A stretch of DNA of 64,000 nt, from the NCBI GenBank assembly GCA_947044405.1, contig CAMRHE010000644.1, positions 424,001-488,000 of the forward strand, in the 5' to 3' direction. The notes below the pieces were generated by a model. It did no database searches, was not told where the DNA came from, and was given only the letters and a program-made list of their open reading frames with translations. Below, one piece after another: positions 34,201 to 47,299 of the stretch. Position numbers and translations under genes: made by a program. Each line of letters starts with the position of its first letter. The stretch's first letter is position 1. The stretch is from Leptodactylus fallax. Lineage: Eukaryota; Chordata; Amphibia; Anura; Leptodactylidae.

Positions 34201-37200
34201 TCCCCGGGCCCCAGCTTGTTGTCGCCCCTTTATCTGGACGTCAGCTTACTGTCGCCCCATATCCCCAGCTTGTTGTCGCCCCTTTATCTGGATGTCAGCT
34301 TATTGTCGCCCCATATCTCCGGGCCTCAGCTTGTTGTCGCCCCTTTATCTGGATGTCAGCTTATTGTCGCCCCATATCCCCAGGCCTCAGCTTGTCGTTG
34401 CCCCTTTATCTGGGTGTCCGCTTACTGTCGCCCCATATCCCCGGCCTCTGCTTGTCGTCGCCCCTTTATCTGGGTGTCCGCTTATTGTCGCCCCATATCC
34501 CCAGGCCTCAGCTTGTCGTCGCCCCTTTATCTGGATGTCCGCTTACTGTCGCCCCATATCCCCGGGCCTCAGCTTGTCGTCGCCCCTTTATCTGGACGTC
34601 AGCTTATTGTCGCCCCATATCCCTGGACATCAGCTTGTCGTCACCCCTTTATCTGGGTGTCCGCTTATTGTCGCCCCATATCCCCGGGCCTCAGCTTCTT
34701 GTCGCCCCTATATCTGGACGTCAGCTTATTGTCGCCCCATATCCCCGGGCCTCAGCTTCTTGTCGCCCCTTTATCTGGATGTCAGCTTACTGTCGCCCCA
34801 TATCCCCAGGCCTCAGCTTGTTGTCGCCCCTTTATCTGGACGTCAGCTTACTGTCGCCCCATATCCCCAGGCCTCAGCTTGTTGTCGCCCCTTTATCTGG
34901 ACGTCAGCTTACTGTCGCCCCATATCCCCAGGCCTCAGCTTGTTGTCGCCCCTTTATCTGGGTGTCCACTTACTGTCGCCCCATATCCCCAGACCTCAGC
35001 ATGTCGTCACCCCTTTATCTGGACGTCAGCTTATTGTCGCCCCATATCCCCGGGCCTCAGCTTGTCGTCGCCCCTTTATCTGGGTGTCAGCTTGTCGTCA
35101 CCCCTTTATCTGGGTGTCCGCTTATTGTCGCCCCATATCCCCGGGCCTCAGCTTGTTGTCGCCCCTTTATCTAGGTGTCAGCTTGTCGTCACCCCTTTAT
35201 CTGGGTGTCAGCTTATTGTCGCCCCATATCCCCAGGCCTCGGCCTGTTGTCGCCCCTTTATCTGGGTGTCCGCTTATTGTCGCCCCATATCCCCAGGCCT
35301 CAGCTTGTCGTCGCCCCTTCATCTAGGTGACAGCTTGTCGTCGCCCCTTTATCTGGGTGTCAGCTTATTGTCGCCCCATATCCCCGGGTCTCAGCTTGTT
35401 GTCGCCCCTTTATCTGGATGTCAGCTTATTGTCGCCCCATATCCCCGGGTCTCAGCTTGTCGTCGCCCCTTTATCTGGACGTCAGCTTATTGTCGCCCCA
35501 TATCCCCAGGCCTCAGCTTGTCGTCGCCCCTTTATCTGGACGTCAGCTTATTGTCGCCCCATATCCCCGGGTCTCAGGTTGTCGTCGCCCCTTTATCTGG
35601 ACGTCAGCTTATTGTCGCCCCATATCCCCGGGTCTCAGGTTGTCGTCGCCCCTTTATCTGGACGTCAGCTTATTGTCGCCCCATATCCCCGGGTCTCAGC
35701 TTGTCGTCGCCCCTTTATCTGGATGTCAGCTTATTGTCGCCCCCTATCCCCGGGTCTCAGGTTGTCGTCGCCCCTTTATCTGGATGTCAGCTTATTGTCG
35801 CCCCATATCCCCGGGCCTCAGCTTGTCGTCGCCCCTTTATCTGGGTGTCAGCTTATTGTCGCCCCATATCCCCAGGCCTCAGCTTGTCGTCGCCCCTTTA
35901 TCTGGGTGTCCGCATACTGTCGCCCCATATCCCCAGGCCTCAGCTTGTCGTCGCCCCATATCCCCGGGCCTCAGCTTGTTGTCGCCCCTTTATCTGGATG
36001 TCAGCTTATTGTCGCCCCATATCCCCAGGCCTCAGCTTGTCGTCGCCCCTTTATCTGGACGTCAGCTTATTGTCGCCCCATATCCCCAGGCCTCAGCTTG
36101 TCGTCACCCCTTTATCTGGGTGTCCGCTTATTGTCGCCCCATATCCCCGGGCCTCAGCTTCTTGTCGCCCCTTTATCTAGGTGTCAGCTTATTGTCGCCC
36201 CATATCCCCGGGCCTCAGCTTGTCGTCGCCCCTTTATCTGGACGTCAGCTTATTGTCGCCCCATATCCCCGGGCCTCAGCTTCTTGTCGCCCCTTTATCT
36301 GGATGTCAGCTTACTGTCGCCCAATATCCCCGGGCCTCAGCTTGTCGTCGCCCCTTTATCTGGACGTCAGCTTACTGTCGCCCCATATCCCCAGGCCTCT
36401 GCTTGTTGTCGCCCCTTTATCTGGGTGTCCGCTTACTGTCGCCCCATATCCCCAGGCCTCAGCTTGTCGTCACCCCTTTATCTGGACGTCAGCTTATTGT
36501 CGCCCCATATCCCCGGGCCTCAGCTTGTCGTCGCCCCTTTATCTGGGTGTCCGCTTACTGTCGCCCCATATCCCCGGGCCTCAGCTTGTCGTCGCCCCTT
36601 TATCTGGACGTCCGCTTACTGTTGCCCCATATCCCCGGGCCTCAGCTTGTCGTCGCCCCTTTATCTGGACGTCAGCTTATTGTCGCCCCATATCCCTGGA
36701 CATCAGCTTGTCGTCACCCCTTTATCTGGGTGTCCGCTTATTGTCGCCCCATATCCCCGGGCCTCAGCTTCTTGTCGCCCCTTTATCTAGGTGTCAGCTT
36801 ATTGTCGCCCCATATCCCCAGGCCTCAGCTTCTTGTCGCCCCTTTATCTGGATGTCAGCTTACTGTCGCCCAATATTCCCGGGCCTCAGCTTGTTGTCGC
36901 CCCTTTATCTGGACGTCAGCTTACTGTCGCCCCATATCCCCAGGCCTCAGCTTCTTGTCGCCCCTTTATCAGGACGTCAGCTTACTGTCGCCCCATATCC
37001 CCAGGCCTCAGCTTGTTGTCGCCCCTTTATCAGGACGTCAGCTTACTGTCGCCCCATATCCCCGGGCCTCAGCTTGTTGTCGCCCCTTTATCTGGATGTC
37101 AGCTTATTGTCGCCCCATATCCCCAGGCCTCAGCTTGTCGTCGCCCCTTTATCTGGACGTCAGCTTATTGTCGCCCCATATCCCCAGGCCTCAGCTTGTC

Positions 37201-40200
37201 GTCACCCCTTTATCTGGGTGTCCGCTTATTGTCGCCCCATATCCCCGGGCCTCAGCTTCTTGTCGCCCCTTTATCTAGGTGTCAGCTTATTGTCGCCCCA
37301 TATCCCCGGGCCTCAGCTTGTCGTCGCCCCTTTATCTGGACGTCAGCTTATTGTCGCCCCATATCCCCGGGCCTCAGCTTCTTGTCGCCCCTTTATCTGG
37401 ATGTCAGCTTACTGTCGCCCAATATCCCCGGGCCTCAGCTTGTCGTCGCCCCTTTATCTGGACGTCAGCTTACTGTCGCCCCATATCCCCAGGCCTCAGC
37501 TTGTTGTCGCCCCTTTATCTGGACGTCAGCTTACTGTCGCCCCATATCCCCAGGCCTCAGCTTGTTGTCGCCCCTTTATCTGGGTGTCTGCTTACTGTCG
37601 CCCCATATCCCCAGGCCTCAGCTTGTCGTCACCCCTTTATCTGGACGTCAGCTTATTGTCGCCCCCATATCCCCGGGCCTCAGCTTGTCGTCGCCCCTTT
37701 ATCTGGGTGTCCGCTTACTGTCGCCCCCATATCCCCGGGCCTCAGCTTGTCGTCGCCCCTTTATCTGGATGTCAGATTACTGTCGCCCCATATCCCCGGG
37801 CCTCAGCTTGTCGTCGTCCCTTTATCTGGGTGTCAGCTTACTGTCGCCCCATATCCCCGGGCCTCAGCTTGTTGTCGCCCCTGTATCTGGATTTCAGCTT
37901 ATTGTCGCCCCATATCCCTGGGCCTCAGCTTGTTGTCGCCCCTTTATCTGGATTTCAGCTTATTGTCGCCCCCTATCCCCAGGCCTCAGCTTGTTGTCGC
38001 CCCTTTATCTGGATTTCAGCTTATTGTCGCCCCATATCCCCGGGCCTCAGCTTCTTGTCGCCCTTTTATCTGGACGTCAGCTTATTGTCGCCCCATATCC
38101 CCGGGCCTCAGCTTCTTGTCGCCCCTTTATCTGGATGTCAGCTTACTGTCGCCCCATATCCCCGGGCCTCAGCTTGTTGTCGCCCCTTTATCTGGACGTC
38201 AGCTTACTGTCGCCCCATATCCCCAGGCCTCAGCTTGTTGTCGCCCCTTTATCTGGACGTCAGCTTACTGTCGCCCCATATCCCCAGGCCTCAGCTTGTT
38301 GTCGCCCCTTTATCTGGGTGTCCACTTACTGTCGCCCCATATCCCCAGACCTCAGCATGTCGTCACCCCTTTATCTGGACGTCAGCTTATTGTCGCCCCA
38401 TATCCCCGGGCCTCAGCTTGTCGTCGCCCCTTTATCTGGGTGTCAGCTTGTCGTCACCCCTTTATCTGGGTGTCCGCTTATTGTCGCCCCATATCCCCGG
38501 GCCTCAGCTTGTTGTCGCCCCTTTATCTAGGTGTCAGCTTGTCGTCACCCCTTTATCTGGGTGTCAGCTTATTGTCGCCCCATATCCCCAGGCCTCGGCC
38601 TGTTGTCGCCCCTTTATCTGGGTGTCCGCTTATTGTCGCCCCATATCCCCAGGCCTCAGCTTGTCGTCGCCCCTTTATCTAGGTGACAGCTTGTCGTCGC
38701 CCCTTTATCTGGGTGTCAGCTTATTGTCGCCCCATATCCCCGGGTCTCAGCTTGTTGTCGCCCCTTTATCTGGATGTCAGCTTATTGTCGCCCCATATCC
38801 CCGGGTCTCAGCTTGTCGTCGCCCCTTTATCTGGACGTCAGCTTATTGTCGCCCCATATCCCCAGGCCTCAGCTTGTCGTCGCCCCTTTATCTGGACGTC
38901 AGCTTATTGTCGCCCCATATCCCCGGGTCTCAGGTTGTCGTCGCCCCTTTATCTGGACGTCAGCTTATTGTCGCCCCATATCCCCGGGTCTCAGGTTGTC
39001 GTCGCCCCTTTATCTGGACGTCAGCTTATTGTCGCCCCCATATCCCCGGGTCTCAGCTTGTCGTCGCCCCTTTATCTGGATGTCAGCTTATTGTCGCCCC
39101 CTATCCCCGGGTCTCAGGTTGTCGTCGCCCCTTTATCTGGATGTCAGCTTATTGTCGCCCCATATCCCCGGGCCTCAGCTTGTCGTCGCCCCTTTATCTG
39201 GGTGTCAGCTTATTGTCGCCCCATATCCCCAGGCCTCAGCTTGTCGTCGCCCCTTTATCTGGGTGTCCGCTTACTGTCGCCCCATATCCCCAGGCCTCAG
39301 CTTGTCGTCGCCCCTTTATCTGGACGTCAGCTTATTGTCGCCCCCATATCCCCGGGCCTCAGCTTGTTGTCGCCCCTTTATCTGGATGTCAGCTTATTGT
39401 CGCCCCATATCCCCAGGCCTCAGCTTGTCGTCGCCCCTTTATCAGGACGTCAGCTTATTGTCGCCCCATATCCCCAGGACTCAGCTTGTCGTCACCCCTT
39501 TATCTGGGTGTCCGCTTACTGTCGCCCCATATCCCCGGTCCTCTGCTTGTCGTCGCCCCTTTATCTGGACGTCAGCTTATTGTCGCCCCATATCCCCGGG
39601 CCTCAGCTTCTTGTCGCCCCTTTATCTGGATGTCAGCTTATTGTCGCCCCATATCCCCAGGCCTCAGCTTGTTGTCGCCCCTTTATCTGGACGTCAGCTT
39701 ACTGTCGCCCCATATCCCCAGGCCTCAGCTTGTTGTCGCCCCTTTATCTGGACGTCAGCTTACTGTCGCCCCATATCCCCAGGCCTCAGCTTGTTGTCGC
39801 CCCTTTATCTGGGTGTCCGCTTACTGTCGCCCCATATCCCCAGGCCTCAGCTTGTCGTCACCCCTTTATCTGGACGTCAGCTTATTGTCGCCCCATATCC
39901 CCGGGCCTCAGCTTGTCGTCGCCCCTTTATCTGGGTGTCCGCTTACTGTCGCCCCATATCCCCGGGTCTCAGCTTGTCGTCGCCCCTTTATCTGGATGTC
40001 AGATTACTGTCGCCCCATATCCCCGGGCCTCAGCTTGTTGTCGCCCCTTTATCTGGATTTCAGCTTATTGTCGCCCCCCTATCCCCAGGCCTCAGCTTGT
40101 TGTCGCCCCTTTATCTGGATTTCAGCTTATTGTCGCCCCATATCCCCGGGCCTCAGCTTCTTGTCGCCCCTTTATCTGGACGTCAGCTTATTGTCGCCCC

Positions 40201-43200
40201 ATATCCCCGGGCCTCAGCTTCTTGTCGCCCCTTTATCTGGATGTCAGCTTACTGTCGCCCCATATCCCCGGGCCTCAGCTTGTTGTCGCCCCTTTATCTG
40301 GACGTCAGCTTACTGTCGCCCCATATCCCCAGGCCTCAGCTTGTTGTCGCCCCTTTATCTGGATTTCAGCTTATTGTCGCCCCATATCCCCGGGTCTCAG
40401 CTTGTTGTCGCCCCTTTATCTGGGTGTCCGCTTATTGTTGCCCCCTATCCCCAGGCCTCAGCTTGTCTTCGCCCCTTTATCTGGGTGTCCGCTTATTGTC
40501 GCCCCATATCCCCGGGCCTCAGCTTCTTGTCGCCCCTTTATCTAGGTGTCCGCTTATTGTCGCCCCATATCCCTGGGCCTCAGCTTGTCGTCGCCCCTTT
40601 ATCTGGACGTTAGCATATTGTCGCCCCATATCCCCGGGTCTCAGCTTGTCGTCGCCCCTTTATCTGGACGTCAGCTTACTGTCGCCCCCATATCCCCGGG
40701 CCTCAGCTTGTCGTCGCCCCTTTATCTGGACGTCAGCTTATTGTCGCCCCCTATCCCCAGGCCTCAGCTTGTCGTCGCCCCTTTATCTCGACGTCAGCTT
40801 ATTGTCGCCCCCTATCCCCAGGCCTCAGCTTGTCTTCGCCCCTTTATCTGGGTGTCAGCTTACTGTCGCCCCATATCCCCGGTCTCTGCTTGTCGTCGCC
40901 CCTTTATCTGGGTGTCCGCTTACTGTCGCCCCATATCCCCAGGCCTCAGCTTGTCGTCGCCCCTTTATCTGGATGTCAGCTTACTGTCGCCCCCATATCC
41001 CCGGGCCTCAGCTTGTCGTCGCCCCTTTATCTGTTACGTCAGCTTATTGTCGCCCCATATCCCCAGGCCTCAGCTTGTCGTCGCCCCTTTATCTGGACGT
41101 CAGCTTATTGTCGCCCCATATCCCCAGGCCTAAGCTTGTCGTCGCCCCTTTATCTAGGTGTCCGCTTATTGTCGCCCCATATCCCCGGGTCTCAGCTTGA
41201 CGTCGCCCCTTTATCTGGGTGTCCGCTTATTGTCGCCCCATATCCCCGGGCCTCAGCTTGTCGTCGCCCCTTTATCTGGGTGTCCGCTTATTGTCGCCCC
41301 ATATCCCCGAGCCTCAGCTTGTCGTCGCCGCTTTATCTGGACGTCAGCTTATTGTCGCCCCATATCCCCGGGCCTCAGCTTGTTGTCGCCCCTTTATCTG
41401 GACGTCAGCTTACTGTCGCCCCATATCCCCAGGCCTCAGCTTGTTGTCGCCCCTTTATCTGGACGTCAGCTTACTGTCGCCCCATATCCCCAGGCCTCAG
41501 CTTGTTGTCGCCCCTTTATCTGGGTGTCCGCTTACTGTCGCCCCATATCCCCAGACCTCAGCATGTCGTCACCCCTTTATCTGGACGTCAGCTTATTGTC
41601 GCCCCATATCCCCGGGCCTCAGCTTGTCGTCGCCCCTTTATCTGGGTGTCAGCTTGTCGTCACCCCTTTATCTGGGTGTCCGCTTATTGTCGCCCCATAT
41701 CCCCGGGCCTCAGCTTGTTGTCGCCCCTTTATCTAGGTGTCAGCTCGTCGTCACCCCTTTATCTGGGTGTCAGCTTATTGTCGCCCCATATCCCCAGGCC
41801 TCGGCCTGTTGTCGCCCCTTTATCTGGGTGTCCGCTTATTGTCGCCCCATATCCCCAGGCCTCAGCTTGTCGTCGCCCCTTTATCTAGGTGACAGCTTGT
41901 CGTCGCCCCTTTATCTGGGTGTCAGCTTATTGTCGCCCCATATCCCCGGGTCTCAGCTTGTTGTCGCCCCTTTATCTGGATGTCAGCTTATTGTCGCCCC
42001 ATATCCCCGGGTCTCAGCTTGTCGTCGCCCCTTTATCTGGACGTCAGCTTATTGTCGCCCCATATCCCCAGGCCTCAGCTTGTCGTCGCCCCTTTATCTG
42101 GACGTCAGCTTATTGTCGCCCCATATCCCCGGGTCTCAGGTTGTCGTCGCCCCTTTATCTGGACGTCAGCTTATTGTCGCCCCATATCCCCGGGTCTCAG
42201 GTTGTCGTCGCCCCTTTATCTGGACGTCAGCTTATTGTCGCCCCATATCCCCGGGTCTCAGCTTGTCGTCGCCCCTTTATCTGGATGTCAGCTTATTGTT
42301 GCCCCCTATCCCCGGGTCTCAGGTTGTCGTCGCCCCTTTATCTGGATGTCAGCTTATTGTCGCCCCATATCCCCAGGCCTCAGCTTGTCGTCGCCCCTTT
42401 ATCTGGGTGTCCGCTTATTGTCGCCCCATATCCCCAGGCCTCAGCTTGTCGTCGCCCCTTTATCTGGGTGTCAGCTTATTGTCGCCCCATATCCCCAGGC
42501 CTCAGCTTGTCGTCGCCCCTTTATCTGGGTGTCCGCTTACTGTCGCCCCATATCCCCAGGCCTCAGCTTGTCGTCGCCCCTTTATCTGGACGTCAGCTTA
42601 TTGTCGCCCCCATATCCCCGGGCCTCAGCTTGTTGTCGCCCCTTTATCTGGATGTCAGCTTATTGTCGCCCCATATCCCCGGGCCTCAGCTTGTCGTCGC
42701 CCCTTTATCTGGACGTCAGCTTATTGTCGCCCCATATCCCCAGGCCTCAGCTTGTCGTCACCCCTTTATCTGGGTGTCCGCTTATTGTCGCCCCATATCC
42801 CCGGGCCTCAGCTTGTCGTCGCCCCTTTATCTGGACGTCAGCTTATTGTCGCCCCATATCCCCGGGCCTCAGCTTGTCGTCGCCCCTTTATCTGGACGTC
42901 AGCTTACTGTCGCCCCATATCCCCTGGCCTCAGCTTGTTGTCGCCCCTTTATCTGGACGTCAGCTTACTGTCGCCCCATATCCCCAGGCCTCAGCTTGTT
43001 GTCGCCCCTTTATCTGGGTGTCCGCTTACTGTCGCCCCATATCCCCAGGCCTCAGCTTGTCGTCACCCCTTTATCTGGACGTCAGCTTATTGTCGCCCCA
43101 TATCCCCGGGCCTCAGCTTGTCGTCGCCCCTTTATCTGGGTGTCCGCTTACTGTCGCCCCATATCCCCGGGTCTCAGCTTGTCGTCGCCCCTTTATCTGG

Positions 43201-46200
43201 ATGTCAGATTACTGTCGCCCCATATCCCCGGGCCTCAGCTTGTCGTCGTCCCTTTATCTGGGTGTCAGCTTACTGTCGCCCCATATCCCCGGGCCTCAGC
43301 TTGTTGTCGCCCCTTTATCTGAATTTCAGCTTATTGTCGCCCCATATCCCTGGGCCTCAGCTTGTTGTCGCCCCTTTATCTGGATTTCAGCTTATTGTCG
43401 CACCCTATCCCCAGGCCTCAGCTTGTTGTCGCCCCTTTATCTGGATTTCAGCTTATTGTCGCCCCATATCCCCGGGTCTCAGCTTGTTGTCGCCCCTTTA
43501 TCTGGGTGTCCGCTTATTGTTGCCCCCTATCCCCAGGCCTCAGCTTGTCTTCGCCCCTTTATCTGGGTGTCCGCTTATTGTCGCCCCATATCCCCGGGCC
43601 TCAGCTTCTTGTCGCCCCTTTATCTAGGTGTCCGCTTATTGTCGCCCCATATCCCTGGGCCTCAGCTTGTCGTCGCCCCTTTATCTGGACGTCAGCATAT
43701 TGTCGCCCCATATCCCCGGGCCTCAGCTTGTCGTCGTCCCTTTATCTGGACGTCAGCTTACTGTCGCCCCATATCCCCGGGCCTCAGCTTGTCGTCGCCC
43801 CTTTATCTGGACGTCAGCTTATTGTCGCCCCATATCCCCGGGCCTCAGCTTGTTGTCGCCCCTTTATCTGGACGTCAGCTTATTGTCGCCCCCTATCCCC
43901 AGGCCTCAGCTTGTCGTCGCCCCTTTATCTCGACGTCAGCTTATTGTCGCCCCCTATCCCCAGGCCTCAGCTTGTCTTCGCCCCTTTATCTGGGTGTCCG
44001 CTTATTGTCGCCCCATATCCCCGGGCCTCAGCTTGTCTTCGCCCATTTATCTGGGTGTCAGCTTACTGTCGCCCCATATCCCCGGTCTCTGCTTGTCGTC
44101 GCCCCTTTATCTGGGTGTCCGCTTACTGTCGCCCCATATCCCCAGGCCTCAGCTTGTCGTCGCCCCTTTATCTGGATGTCAGCTTACTGTCGCCCCATAT
44201 CCCCGGGCCTCAGCTTGTCGTCGCCCCTTTATCTGGACGTCAGCTTATTGTCGCCCCATATCCCCAGGCCTCAGCTTGTCGTCGCCCCTTTATCTGGACG
44301 TCAGCTTATTGTCGCCCCATATCCCCAGGCCTAAGCTTGTCGTCGCCCCTTTATCTAGGTGTCCGCTTATTGTCGCCCCATATCCCCGGGTCTCAGCTTG
44401 ACGTCGCCCCTTTATCTGGGTGTCCGCTTATTGTCGCCCCATATCCCCGGGCCTCAGCTTGTCGTCGCCCCTTTATCTGGGTGTCCGCTTATTGTCGCCC
44501 CATATCCCCGAGCCTCAGCTTGTCGTCACCGCTTTATCTGGACGTCAGCTTATTGTCGCCCCATATCCCCGGGCCTCAGCTTGTCGTCGTCCCTTTATCT
44601 GGGTGTCCGCTTACTGTCGCCCCATATCCCCGAGCCTCAGCTTGTCGTCGCCGCTTTATCTGGACGTCAGCTTATTGTCGCCCCATATCCCCAGGCCTCA
44701 GCTTGTCGTCGCCGCTTTATCTGGACATCAGCTTATTGTCGCCCCATATCCCCAGGCCTCAGCTTGTCGTCGCCCCTTTATCTGGATGTCAGCTTATTGT
44801 CGCCCCATATCCCCAGGCCTCAGCTTGTCGTCGCCCCTTTATCTGGACGTCAGCTTATTGTCGCCCCATATCCCCAGGTCTCAGCTTGTTGTCGCCCCTT
44901 TATCTGGATGTCAGCTTATTGTCGCCCCATATCCCCGGGCCTCAGCTTGTTGTCGCCCCTTTATCTGGACGTCAGCTTATTGTCGCCCCATATCCCCGGG
45001 CCTCAGCTTCTCGTCGCCCCTTTATCTGGGTGTCAGCTTATTGTCGCCCCATATCCCCGGGCCTCAGCTTGTCGTCGTCCCTTTATCTGGACGTCAGCTT
45101 ATTGTCGCCCCATATCCCCAGGCCTCAGCTTGTCGTCGCCCCTTTATCTGGACGTCAGCTTATTGTCGCCCCATATCCCCGGGCCCCAGCTTGTTGTCGC
45201 CCCTTTATCTGGATGTCAGCTTATTGTCGCCCCATATCCCCGGGCCTCAGCTTGTTGTCGCCCCTTTATCTGGATGTCAGCTTATTGTCGCCCCATATCC
45301 CCAGGCCTCAGCTTGTCGTCGCCCCTTTATCTGGGTGTCCGCTTACTGTCGCCCCATATCCCCGGGCCTCAGCTTGTCGTCACCCCTTTATCTGGGTGTC
45401 CGCTTACTGTCGCCCCATATCCCCAGGCCTCAGCTTGTCGTCGCCCCTTTATCTGGGTGTCCGCTTACTGTCGCCCCATATCCCCGGGCCTCAGCTTGTC
45501 GTCACCCCTTTATCTGGGTGTCCGCTTACTGTCGCCCCATATCCCCGGGCCTCAGCTTGTCGTCACCCCTTTATCTGGGTGTCCGCTTACTGTCGCCCCA
45601 TATCCCCAGGCCTCAGCTTGTCGTCGCCCCTTTATCTGGATGTCCGCTTACTGTTGCCCCATATCCCCGGGCCTCAGCTTGTCGTCGCCCCTTTATCTGG
45701 ACGTCAGCTTATTGTCGCCCCATATCCCTGGACATCAGCTTGTCGTCACCCCTTTATCTGGGTGTCCGCTTATTGTCGCCCCATATCCCCGGGCCTCAGC
45801 TTCTTGTCGCCCCTTTATCTAGGTGTCAGCTTATTGTCGCCCCATATCCCCAGGCCTCAGCTTCTTGTCGCCCCTTTATCTGGATGTCAGCTTACTGTCG
45901 CCCAATATTCCCGGGCCTCAGCTTGTTGTTGCCCCTTTATCTGGACGTCAGCTTACTGTCGCCCCATATCCCCAGGCCTCAGCTTGTTGTCGCCCCTTTA
46001 TCAGGACGTCAGCTTACTGTCGCCCCATATCCCCAGGCCTCAGCTTGTTGTCGCCCCTTTATCAGGACGTCAGCTTACTGTCGCCCCATATCCCCGGGCC
46101 TCAGCTTGTTGTCGCCCCTTTATCTGGATGTCAGCTTACTGTCGCCCCATATCCCCAGGCCTCAGCTTGTCGTCACCCCTTTATCTGGGTGTCCGCTTAT

Positions 46201-47299
46201 TGTCGCCCCATATCCCCGGGCCTCAGCTTCTTGTCGCCCCTTTATCTAGGTGTCAGCTTATTGTCGCCCCATATCCCCGGGCCTCAGCTTGTCGTCGCCC
46301 CTTTATCTGGACGTCAGCTTATTGTCGCCCCATATCCCCGGGCCTCAGCTTCTTGTCGCCCCTTTATCTGGATGTCAGCTTACTGTCGCCCAATATCCCC
46401 GGGCCTCAGCTTGTCGTCGCCCCTTTATCTGGACGTCAGCTTACTGTCGCCCCATATCCCCAGGCCTCAGCTTGTTGTCGCCTCTTTATCTGGACGTCAG
46501 CTTACTGTCGCCCCATATCCCCAGGCCTCAGCTTGTTGTCGCCCCTTTATCTGGGTGTCTGCTTACTGTCGCCCCATATCCCCAGGCCTCAGCTTGTCGT
46601 CACCCCTTTATCTGGACGTCAGCTTATTGTCGCCCCATATCCCCGGGCCTCAGCTTGTTGTCGCCCCTTTATCTGGGTGTCCGCTTACTGTCGCCCCATA
46701 TCCCCGGGCCTCAGCTTGTCGTCGCCCCTTTATCTGGATGTCAGATTACTGTCGCCCCATATCCCCGGGCCTCAGCTTGTCGTCGTCCCTTTATCTGGGT
46801 GTCAGCTTACTGTCGCCCCATATCCCCGGGCCTCAGCTTGTTGTCGCCCCTGTATCTGGATTTCAGCTTATTGTCGCCCCATATCCCTGGGCCTCAGCTT
46901 GTTGTCGCCCCTTTATCTGGATTTCAGCTTATTGTCGCCCCCTATCCCCAGGCCTCAGCTTGTTGTCGCCCCTTTATCTGGATTTCAGCTTATTGTCGCC
47001 CCATATCCCCGGGCCTCAGCTTCTTGTCGCCCCTTTATCTGGACGTCAGCTTATTGTCGCCCCATATCCCCGGGCCTCAGCTTCTTGTCGCCCCTTTATC
47101 TGGATGTCAGCTTACTGTCGCCCCATATCCCCGGGCCTCAGCTTGTTGTCGCCCCTTTATCTGGACGTCAGCTTACTGTCGCCCCATATCCCCAGGCCTC
47201 AGCTTGTTGTCGCCCCTTTATCTGGACGTCAGCTTACTGTCGCCCCATATCCCCAGGCCTCAGCTTGTTGTCGCCCCTTTATCTGGGTGTCCACTTACT